DNA from: Salinisphaera sp002433465
GTDB taxonomy: Bacteria > Pseudomonadota > Gammaproteobacteria > Nevskiales > Salinisphaeraceae
Assembly (NCBI RefSeq): GCF_040361435.1
Contig: NZ_APNL01000011.1
Coordinates: 62,001-126,000 of the forward strand
Length of the DNA: 64,000 bases
Reading direction: 5' to 3'
Shown: positions 9,293 to 16,688 of the stretch, piece by piece
Numbering within the stretch: position 1 is the stretch's first letter
Layout of the letters: every line of letters starts with the position of its first letter
Made by a program: the position numbers and the translations under genes
The notes under the pieces: model-generated
Told to the model about the DNA's origin: nothing
The model's database searches: none
The model's input: only the letters and a program-made list of their open reading frames with translations

Positions 9293-10333
9293 TTACTCCA
9301 GCGCGAGCAGCTGGCCGGTCTTGCGGTCGATCATTTCCAGGAGAATGCCGCCACCACGGGCCACGCAGGTCAGCGGATCGTCGGCCACGATCACCGGCAG
9401 GCCGGTTTCTTCGGAGATCAGTTTGTCCAGGTCGGCCAGCAGCGCGCCGCCGCCGGTAAGCACGATTCCGCGCTCGGCCACGTCCGAGCCCAGCTCCGGC
9501 GGGGTGGACTCCAGCGCCAGCTTCACGGCGCTGGTGATGTTGGACAGCGGTTCCTGCAGCGCATCCAGCACTTCGTTGGAATTGAGGGTGAAGGCACGCG
9601 GCACACCCGCCGACAGATGCCGGCCCACGACCTCGATTTCCTTGACCTCGTGGCCCGGGAAGGCGGTGCCGATCTGCTGCTTGATCGATTCGGCGGTGGA
9701 TTCGCCGATGAGCATGTTGTACTGGCGCCGCACGTAGTTGACGATCGCTTCGTCGAACTTGTCGCCGCCGGTGCGTACCGACTCGGCATAGACGATGCCG
9801 TTGAGCGAAATCACCGCGACTTCCGAGGTACCGCCGCCGATATCCAGAACCATCGAGCCGCGTGCCTCGCCGATGGGGATACCGGCGCCGATGGCCGCTG
9901 CCACGGGCTCTTCCACCAGATACACGCGGCGCGCGCCGGCGTTGGAGGCCGATTCGCGGATCGCACGGCGTTCCACCTGGGTCGAGCCATAGGGCACACA
10001 GACCAGAACGCGCGTCATCGGACGCAGCATGCGCTTCTTGTGCACCTTGCGGATGAAGTGCTGGAGCATCTTCTCCGTGACGGTGAAGTCGGCGATCACC
10101 CCGTCCTTGAGCGGACGGATGGTGGTGATGTGGTTGGGTGTGCGCCCGAGCATGCGCTTGGCGTCGTGGCCGACCGCCTCGATACGCTTGCCGCCGCGCG
10201 CGTCCATGCGCACCGCGACAACCGACGGCTCGTTGAGCACGATGCCCTGATCGCGCGCATAAATCAGCGTGTTGGCTGTACCCAGATCAATCGAGAGATC
10301 GTTGAGGAACAGGCCGCGAAAATTGTCGAACAT
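9293..10333 (-). CDS. mreB: Rod-shape actin homologue MreB
   Basis: Bacterial actin of 346 residues that forms membrane-associated filaments directing lateral wall synthesis. Family features are the membrane-facing start MFDNFRGLF, the phosphate-1 loop SIDLGTANTLIY, LVCVPYGSTQVERRAI, the second phosphate loop MVLDIGGGTSEVAVISL and LTGGGALLADLD near the C-terminus. The ATG at 10333 is chosen because the upstream extension to 10417 has no MreB similarity. It is the first gene of the minus-strand cell-shape cluster and is divergent from gatC. Confidence 0.97.
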   Translation of the reverse strand: MFDNFRGLFLNDLSIDLGTANTLIYARDQGIVLNEPSVVAVRMDARGGKRIEAVGHDAKRMLGRTPNHITTIRPLKDGVIADFTVTEKMLQHFIRKVHKKRMLRPMTRVLVCVPYGSTQVERRAIRESASNAGARRVYLVEEPVAAAIGAGIPIGEARGSMVLDIGGGTSEVAVISLNGIVYAESVRTGGDKFDEAIVNYVRRQYNMLIGESTAESIKQQIGTAFPGHEVKEIEVVGRHLSAGVPRAFTLNSNEVLDALQEPLSNITSAVKLALESTPPELGSDVAERGIVLTGGGALLADLDKLISEETGLPVIVADDPLTCVARGGGILLEMIDRKTGQLLALE

Positions 10334-10487
10334 GTAGAGCACACCCGAGGGCAAGTACAAAAAAGCGCGTGATCGGCACGCGCGGCGGGCGCCGCGAAGT
10401 TGCATGGCGGCGCACAAGCGAACCCGTGAATAGGTCAGAGGTTCTTCAGGAGCGCAATGCTAGCAACGGGCTTGCGTAACGGCAACG

Positions 10488-10516
10488 CTGACGACGGCCG
10501 CCATGGCACTTATGCT
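10488..10516 (+). promoter_or_regulatory. Candidate sigma70 promoter for gatCAB
   Basis: CTGACG at 10488-10493 and TATGCT at 10511-10516 are separated by 17 bases and lie about 70 bases upstream of the gatC start, in the divergent gap with mreB. This is a motif match by eye and the transcription start is not known. Confidence 0.4.
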
Positions 10517-10584
10517 AGTTTTAGCCGCGCGCGGCGGCGCTGCGCTGTGTTTTTACGCCCCCTGTACTGGTTGGAAGAATTACT

Positions 10585-10872
10585 GTGAGTCTGAGCGAAG
10601 AGCAGGTTCGGAATGTGGCGCGTCTGGCCCGCCTGGGCCTCGATGACGACCAGATCGCCGAATATGCCGGCGAGTTGTCGAACATCCTCGACGTCGTGGC
10701 AAGCCTGGAACAGGCCGATACCACCGATGTGGAGCCCATGGCCCATCCGCTGGATCTGGCCGCGCGGCTGCGCGCCGACGAGGCGGTGGCGGTGCAATCG
10801 CGCGAGGATTTTCAGGCCATTGCGCCCGCGGTGGCCGAAGGCGTCTATCTCGTGCCGAAGGTGATCGAATGA
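10585..10872 (+). CDS. gatC: Asp/Glu-tRNA amidotransferase subunit C
   Basis: Small subunit (95 residues) of the GatCAB amidotransferase, which converts misacylated Asp-tRNA(Asn) and Glu-tRNA(Gln) to the amide forms. GatC stabilises GatA and links it to GatB. The start MSLSEEQVRNVARLARLGL and the ILDVVASLEQADTTDVEPM segment are characteristic. The start codon is GTG. The stop overlaps the gatA start (ATGA), so translation is coupled. Confidence 0.95.
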   Translation: MSLSEEQVRNVARLARLGLDDDQIAEYAGELSNILDVVASLEQADTTDVEPMAHPLDLAARLRADEAVAVQSREDFQAIAPAVAEGVYLVPKVIE

Positions 10873-12332
10873 GCGACGAGCGCAGTATCCGCCAGCTGGC
10901 GGGCGATCTGGCGGCGAAAAAGCTCAGCGCCGTCGAATTGACCGACCACTTTCTCAAGCGCATTGCCGCCCATGACGAGCGGCTCAATACGTTGATCAGC
11001 CACAGCGAGTCGACCGCGCGCGAACGCGCCGCGGCCATCGATGCCGGCACCGACGCCGGCACGCCGCTGGCCGGGGTGCCCATCGCGCACAAGGATATCT
11101 TCTGCACCCGCGGCGTACGCACCAGCTGTGGCTCGCGCATGCTCGACAACTTCGTTGCACCTTATGATGCGACCGTGGTCGAGCGCCTGGCGGCGGCGGG
11201 TACGGTGTCGCTCGGCAAGACGAACATGGACGAATTCGCCATGGGTTCGTCCAACGAAACGAGCTTCTACGGCGCGGTACGCAACCCCTGGCACACCGAC
11301 TACGTGCCGGGCGGCTCCTCGGGCGGCTCGGCCGCGGCGGTGGCCGCCGGCCTGGTTCCCGCGGCCACGGGCAGCGATACCGGCGGCTCGATCCGCCAGC
11401 CGGCCGCCTTCTGCGGCGTGACCGGTATCAAACCGACCTACGGGCGTGTATCGCGCTACGGCATGATCGCCTTTGCATCGAGCCTGGACCAGGGCGGCTG
11501 TTTTGCCCGCTCGGCCGAGGACTGTGCCGCGGTTCTACAGGCCATGGCCGGCTTCGACGAGCGCGATTCCACCAGCGTCGAACGCGCGGTGCCCGACTAC
11601 AGCGCGGCGCTTGACGCCCAGGGCGATGATTTCCTGAAGGGCATGAAGGTCGGCCTGCCGAAGGAATACTTCGCCGAAGGGCTGGACGACGCCAGCCGCC
11701 AGGTCATTAACGCCGCGATCGCCGAATTCGAGGCGCGCGGTGCCGAGATCGTCGAGATCACGCTGCCGCATACCGATCTGGCGGTATCGACCTATTACGT
11801 GCTGGCACCGGCCGAGGCCTCCTCCAACCTGGCTCGGTTCGACGGCGTGCGCTATGGCTATCGCTGCGACAACCCGGTGGACCTGGAAGACCTGTATACC
11901 CGCTCGCGCGGCGAGGGCTTCGGCCGCGAAGTGCAGCGGCGCATCATGGTGGGCGCCTATGTGCTGTCGGCCGGCTATTACGATGCCTACTATCTCAAGG
12001 CGCAGAAGACCCGCCGCCTGATCGCCCGCGACTTCAGCGATGCCTTCGACAAGGTGGATCTGATTGCTGCGCCGGTCACCCAGGCGCCGGCCTTCAAACT
12101 GGGCGAAAAGCTCGACGACCCGGTATCGATGTATCTCAACGACGTCTACACGCTGCCGGCGAGTCTGGCCGGCCTGCCGGGCATGTCGGTGCCGGCCGGC
12201 TTTGTCGACGGTCTGCCCGTCGGCCTGCAGCTGCTCGCACCGTGGTTCGAGGAAAGCCGTCTGCTGGGGGCCGCGCATGCCTATCAGCAGTCCACCGATT
12301 GGCACAGCAAGCGTCCGGCAGGGTTCGAATAA
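10869..12332 (+). CDS. gatA: Asp/Glu-tRNA amidotransferase subunit A
   Basis: Amidase-signature subunit of 487 residues that hydrolyses glutamine and supplies ammonia to GatB. The Ser-cisSer-Lys triad is visible: the lysine in GVPIAHKDIFC and the two serines in VPGGSSGGSAAAVAAG and GSDTGGSIRQPAAFCG. Length is normal for the family. Its TAA stop shares one base with the gatB start, and its start overlaps gatC. Confidence 0.97.
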   Translation: MSDERSIRQLAGDLAAKKLSAVELTDHFLKRIAAHDERLNTLISHSESTARERAAAIDAGTDAGTPLAGVPIAHKDIFCTRGVRTSCGSRMLDNFVAPYDATVVERLAAAGTVSLGKTNMDEFAMGSSNETSFYGAVRNPWHTDYVPGGSSGGSAAAVAAGLVPAATGSDTGGSIRQPAAFCGVTGIKPTYGRVSRYGMIAFASSLDQGGCFARSAEDCAAVLQAMAGFDERDSTSVERAVPDYSAALDAQGDDFLKGMKVGLPKEYFAEGLDDASRQVINAAIAEFEARGAEIVEITLPHTDLAVSTYYVLAPAEASSNLARFDGVRYGYRCDNPVDLEDLYTRSRGEGFGREVQRRIMVGAYVLSAGYYDAYYLKAQKTRRLIARDFSDAFDKVDLIAAPVTQAPAFKLGEKLDDPVSMYLNDVYTLPASLAGLPGMSVPAGFVDGLPVGLQLLAPWFEESRLLGAAHAYQQSTDWHSKRPAGFE

Positions 12333-13783
12333 TGGCCTGGGAAACCGTCATCGGGCTGGAAGTGCATATCCAGCTCGCAACGCAGAGCAAGATCTTCTCC
12401 ACGGCGCCGACCGCCTACGGGGCCGAGCCGAACACCCAGGCCAGTGCGGTGGATATCGCGCTGCCCGGGGTGCTGCCGGTGATCAACGGCCAGGTCATTC
12501 GTATGGCCACGCTGTTCGGCCTGGCCATCGATGCGGATATCGCGCCGAAATCGGTGTTCGCGCGCAAGCATTATTTCTATCCGGATCTACCCAAGGGCTA
12601 TCAGATCAGCCAGTTCGAGCTGCCGATCGTGGCCGATGGTCACCTGGATATCGTGTTGCCGGATGGCACCGAAAAACGGGTGGGCATCACCCGGGCGCAT
12701 CTTGAGGAAGACGCCGGCAAGTCACTGCACGAAGCGTTTGATCGCGATACCGGCATCGACCTCAACCGGGCCGGCACGCCGCTGGTCGAATGTGTCTCCG
12801 AGCCGGATATGCGCAGCGCGGCCGAGGCGGTGGCCTATGCCCGCAAACTGCATGCGCTGGTTCAGTATCTGGGTATCTGCGACGGCAACATGCAGGAAGG
12901 CTCCTTCCGCGTGGACGCCAACGTCTCGGTACGCCCGGGCGGCTCGACGGAGTTCGGTACCCGTACCGAAACCAAGAACGTGAACTCCTTCCGTTTTCTG
13001 GAAAAGGCGATCGAGTTCGAGGTCGAGCGCCAGATCGACGTGCTCGAATCGGGCGGCACCATCGTGCAGGAAACCCGGCTCTACGATCCGGACGCCGACG
13101 AAACCCGCTCCATGCGCAGCAAGGAAGAAGCCCACGATTATCGCTACTTCCCGGACCCGGATCTGCTGCCCGTGGTCATCGACGAAGAGTTCGTCGCAGC
13201 CGCGCGCGCCGATCTGCCGGAGTTGCCGGACGCCAAGCGCGAGCGTTTCATGGCCGAATACGCCCTGGGTCGCGAAGACGCCGCGGCACTGACCAATTCG
13301 CGCGCCCTGGCGAACTATTTCGAGGCCACGGTGGCCGCGGTCGGTGGCGACGCCGCCACCCATGGCAAGCCGGCCGCGAACTGGATCATGGGTGATCTCT
13401 CCGGCGCGTTGAATCGCGAAGGGCTGACGATCGCCCAGTCGCCGGTCAGCGCCGAGCAGCTTGGCGGCCTGATTGCCCGCGTGGCGGATAACACCATCTC
13501 CGGCAAGATCGGCAAGGACGTGTTCGAAGCCCTGTTCAAGGGCGAAGGCGAGTCCGCCGACGCGATCATCGAAGCCAAGGGCCTGAAACAGATCACCGAC
13601 AGCGGCGAAATCGAAGGGTTCGTGGATCAAGTCATCGCCGACAACCCGGATCAGGTCGAACAGTACCGCGAAGGCAAGACCAAGGTCATCGGCTTTCTCG
13701 TCGGCCAGGTCATGAAAGCCTCGAAAGGCAAGGCGAACCCGAAAGAAGTCAATCAGATGATGGCGGCGAAGCTCGCCGAATAG
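12332..13783 (+). CDS. gatB: Asp/Glu-tRNA amidotransferase subunit B
   Basis: Kinase-like subunit of 483 residues that activates the tRNA-bound Asp or Glu with ATP and transfers ammonia. The start MAWETVIGLEVHIQL, the cradle motif TRAHLEEDAGK, the segment GTPLVECVSEPDMRS and the C-terminal tRNA-binding YqeY-like domain are all present. The ATG at 12332 is chosen because the upstream extension reads out of gatA. Last gene of the gatCAB operon, followed by a long repeat-rich noncoding region. Confidence 0.97.
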   Translation: MAWETVIGLEVHIQLATQSKIFSTAPTAYGAEPNTQASAVDIALPGVLPVINGQVIRMATLFGLAIDADIAPKSVFARKHYFYPDLPKGYQISQFELPIVADGHLDIVLPDGTEKRVGITRAHLEEDAGKSLHEAFDRDTGIDLNRAGTPLVECVSEPDMRSAAEAVAYARKLHALVQYLGICDGNMQEGSFRVDANVSVRPGGSTEFGTRTETKNVNSFRFLEKAIEFEVERQIDVLESGGTIVQETRLYDPDADETRSMRSKEEAHDYRYFPDPDLLPVVIDEEFVAAARADLPELPDAKRERFMAEYALGREDAAALTNSRALANYFEATVAAVGGDAATHGKPAANWIMGDLSGALNREGLTIAQSPVSAEQLGGLIARVADNTISGKIGKDVFEALFKGEGESADAIIEAKGLKQITDSGEIEGFVDQVIADNPDQVEQYREGKTKVIGFLVGQVMKASKGKANPKEVNQMMAAKLAE

Positions 13784-13909
13784 CGCGGCCGGCCGGTTTG
13801 TCGGCCGCAGATTTCGCAGGCTGGCTGTACCGCTTGTCGGGAAGAGGGTCGTCTTGCGGGGCGCGAGGAACCACCGGCTATGTTCGTCTGTGGGTTCGCA
13901 CTACGGTCG

Positions 13910-14516
13910 GTTTGCTTGTTTGTCCGCAGATCAACGCAGATCGACGCAGAAAAAATCAAAGGTTGGATCGGATTGCCAGGTACACCCGACCACTCGATGG
14001 CCTTGTCTTTCAATCTGCGTAATTCGCTTAGTCTGCGGATTGTCTTCGGGGAACACCGACGCCGTTCTGTCCGGTGCCTGAAGGCGCGATAGCCTGTCGC
14101 GCGTGATCAACCGTCTTCATCTGTGTAGATCTGCGTCGATCTGCGGACAGTATTCCGCGGCAGCAGTTGTCGTGCGTTGCTTGCATTGCTGCGGGAAGTG
14201 TTTGTCTCGTCGGTCGCCTGGGTTGTTTGTCCGCAGAGCAACGCAGATACAAGTAATCACATGCTTTTGGCGTGTTTGGACCGTTAGCTTGGCGCACTTG
14301 AGGGAATCCGCGTAATTCGCGAAGTCTGCGGTTTGTTTCATGAAGCGGGCGCTATTCTTCCGTATGACAGAAGGCGCGATCACTTTTCGCGCGATAAACC
14401 GTCTTTATCTATGTAGATCTGTGTAGATCTGCGGACAATATTCCGCGGCCGTAGATTTCCTGCGTTGCTCGTATTGCTGCGGAACGTGGTTGTCTCGTCG
14501 ATCTGCGGACAAAAAA
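13910..14516. repeat. Imperfect tandem repeat region with direct and inverted 'CTGCGGA' motifs
   Basis: The gap between gatB and the yjbQ-family gene holds two imperfect copies of a unit of about 290 bases (about 13912-14221 and 14222-14500) and the start of a third. Matching landmarks are TTTGTCCGCAGA at 13919 and 14226, GCGTAATTCGC at 14017 and 14310, GAAGGCGCGAT at 14080 and 14370, TGTGTAGATCTG at 14121 and 14420, and TATTCCGCGGC at about 14151 and 14439. Each unit carries the word CTGCGGA or its complement in both orientations, so it can fold extensively. No coding potential is convincing. Confidence 0.75.
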
Positions 14517-14570
14517 TGCCCCATGTGCAACGCCCTTGTAATCCCGGTGAAAGGCGCCACGATTAAACGC

Positions 14571-14987
14571 ATGCAACGCACGCTTTCATTCCAGACGCCC
14601 GGCCGTTCGACACGGGATATCACCGAAGACGTCAACGCGGTGGTACGCGAGGCGGGCGTGGCGACCGGCGTATGCCATGTATTCATTCGGCACACGTCGG
14701 CGTCACTGATGATCTGCGAAAACGCCGATCCGGATGTGCGCGAAGACGTGGAACGCTGGATGGCCAAGGCCGTGACCGATGGCGACCCCATGTTCGTGCA
14801 CGACATGGAAGGCCCCGACGACATGCCCGGCCATATTCGCAGCATTCTGACCGGCATGGATCTGACCGTGCCGATCACCGACGGCGCGCTCAACCTGGGC
14901 ACCTGGCAGGGCATTTATCTCTACGAGCACCGCAGCGCGCCGCATAACCGCGAGGTGGTGGTGACGCTGCTGCCGGCGGCAGGGTAG
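14571..14987 (+). CDS. YjbQ family protein (UPF0047)
   Basis: Protein of 138 residues of the YjbQ/UPF0047 family. Members form trimers with a conserved metal-site cluster; weak thiamin-phosphate synthase activity has been reported for the family, but the physiological role is unsettled. Conserved motifs are GVCHVFIRHTSASLMICENADPD (start of it), MPGHIRSILTG and LGTWQGIYLYEHR, which hold the putative ligand residues. The ATG at 14571 is the family start; the upstream in-frame stretch is derived from the repeat region. It stands alone between repeats and an empty gap. Confidence 0.85.
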   Translation: MQRTLSFQTPGRSTRDITEDVNAVVREAGVATGVCHVFIRHTSASLMICENADPDVREDVERWMAKAVTDGDPMFVHDMEGPDDMPGHIRSILTGMDLTVPITDGALNLGTWQGIYLYEHRSAPHNREVVVTLLPAAG

Positions 14988-15132
14988 AGCGCGAGCGCCA
15001 GGCGCAAGCAGCCGGCCGTGTCGGCTACGGCTCGCCGCGAGAACCACTTACCGGCCTGACTATCTTCGACTTGTAGGTCGCTGCGCCCGCGAGCGGTTCC
15101 CCAGCTCAGGCAGTAACGCAACGGCCCCGCGT

Positions 15133-15672
15133 CTATTCGATCACGCCACAGTACATGCGTGCGCCGCCCTTGCCGTGGGCGTGGTTCGACGCCGCGTGGT
15201 GCTGGTAGCGGTCGGCGCCGGCGTGGATCATGATCGAGCGCCCGGCGAGATCGGCGACGCGCAGGCGTGGCGCCAGAACCGGAATGGTCGCCGAACCGCC
15301 GGGCTCGACCGCGAGATTGGGCAGATCGCCGAGATGACCCTGACCGTAGGGGCCGCCATGCCGGCCGGTATCGTGCGGGTCGTAATGGCCGCCGGCAGCG
15401 GCACCTATCGTCATGTGCCCGTCTTTCGCTGCGGCGCTGCAGTCGGCATGGCTATGGATATGGGCGCCGTGCAAGCCGGCCGGTTCGAGATCGTGAAGAT
15501 CGGGCGTTACCAGCAGCCCGTGTTCAGTGTCGGAGAACGTTACGACGCCGACGAATGCGCTCGGCCCATCGTGGCTGAGGCGATGCACTTCGACTGTCTT
15601 GGCGCCGGCATCTGCGACCGCGCTCATTGTCAGTGCCAGTGATGCCGCGATGGCGAGGCGCCCGGCGTTCAC
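15133..15672 (-). CDS. sodC: Periplasmic Cu/Zn superoxide dismutase
   Basis: Exported Cu/Zn superoxide dismutase of 179 residues that converts superoxide to oxygen and hydrogen peroxide. The copper and zinc ligand region is visible: GLHGAHIHSHADCSA, GGHYDPHDTGRHGGPYG, HLGDLPNL, and the final histidine in RSIMIHAGADRY. Cysteines in HADCSA and at MYCGVIE can form the family disulphide. A GTG at 15672 overlaps the upstream stop by four bases and begins right at the signal peptide, so it is preferred over an ATG at 15705. It is the last gene of the oxidase operon. Confidence 0.9.
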   Translation of the reverse strand: MNAGRLAIAASLALTMSAVADAGAKTVEVHRLSHDGPSAFVGVVTFSDTEHGLLVTPDLHDLEPAGLHGAHIHSHADCSAAAKDGHMTIGAAAGGHYDPHDTGRHGGPYGQGHLGDLPNLAVEPGGSATIPVLAPRLRVADLAGRSIMIHAGADRYQHHAASNHAHGKGGARMYCGVIE

Positions 15673-16688
15673 GGCGCTCGGGCGATCGGCGCCACCGGCT
15701 TCCATTCGGTGACGCCTTCGATCGCATCCTCGCGTTCGCCTATCGTCACCGGGATCGACCAGCGCTTGATCACGTTGTCATTGTCATCGGACTCGACCTC
15801 ACCGAGGTGGCCGATACGAGGATCGACCCAGCCATAGCGTGGCTGGCTCGAAACCTCGGCCCAACTCACGCCATTGCCCGCCTCGTAGCCGGGCGCGCCG
15901 GCAGGCGCGGCCTGCTGCCAGGTCGTGCTATGCCGGTTCACCGCCACGCCGCGCTCGTCGAAGCGCAGCATGGGCTCGGCGTCGGCGCCGTGCACCACCA
16001 GCGCCGCGTCGCCGGCATAGGACAGGAACAGCCCGGCACGCGCGCTGCCGTTCATGGCGCGCACCACAACGTTCGAGGCCAATGCGTTCGTCACACGGGC
16101 CTCCGGAATGCCGGTGGGTTCGGGCACGAACTGAAAACGGCCGCTGATGGCGCTGCGTGTATCGCCATATTGCACGGGGATGCGCCATTCGCCGACGTCG
16201 GCGCTCTTGCCTTCCCGGCGAACGGTGTCCGCTACGGCGACGGTGTCGGTGCGCAGACGCAGATCGAACCAGCCCCAGTTCGCGGCCGGTTCGACCTCCT
16301 GCCAGTTCGGTGCCCGGGAGGCATCGGCAGAGAAGGTGCCCGGCGCCATGAGCGTATTGCTGCGGTGAAACGCCGCGGCGCCCAGGTCGGCTTCGACAAC
16401 GCCGCCGCCGATGCGCAGAAACGCACGCCCGTTGTCATCCAATATCGTCAGCGGCCGCTCACCCGGATTGGCCACGAGCAGCTGCGGGGCGAGGGTACGA
16501 CGCAGCTGTACCCGTACGCCCTCGAGCTCGGCCGGCAGCGGGTCGAGCACGGCACGCACGGTGGCGTCGTCTTCGTTGCCGGAATGCCCGGCATGGCCGT
16601 GGGCCAGCGCGCTCGCGCCCAGAAGTATCAGGAGGGTAAAGTGCCGGCTCGTGGCAACGAGCCGGCGTATGGATAGACGGCGCATCAT
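15669..16688 (-). CDS. Exported protein of unknown function with two internal repeats
   Basis: Protein of 339 residues that I do not recognise. A signal peptide of about 30 residues releases a mature start rich in histidine (HGHAGHSGNED), a possible metal-binding patch. The rest looks like two copies of a module of about 130 residues. The first carries WQEVEPAANWGWFDLR and then EWRIPVQYGDTRSAISG. The second carries WAEVSSQPRYGWVDPR and then RWSIPVTIGEREDAIEG. The start overlaps the oxidase stop by four bases and the end overlaps the sodC start, so all three products are made together. A role in copper delivery or assembly of the oxidase is a guess from context. Confidence 0.65.
   Translation of the reverse strand: MMRRLSIRRLVATSRHFTLLILLGASALAHGHAGHSGNEDDATVRAVLDPLPAELEGVRVQLRRTLAPQLLVANPGERPLTILDDNGRAFLRIGGGVVEADLGAAAFHRSNTLMAPGTFSADASRAPNWQEVEPAANWGWFDLRLRTDTVAVADTVRREGKSADVGEWRIPVQYGDTRSAISGRFQFVPEPTGIPEARVTNALASNVVVRAMNGSARAGLFLSYAGDAALVVHGADAEPMLRFDERGVAVNRHSTTWQQAAPAGAPGYEAGNGVSWAEVSSQPRYGWVDPRIGHLGEVESDDNDNVIKRWSIPVTIGEREDAIEGVTEWKPVAPIARAP

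Noticed and set aside
13910..14516. CRISPR array
   Set aside because: The repeats are long, imperfect and few, with no short identical repeats or regular spacers and no cas genes.
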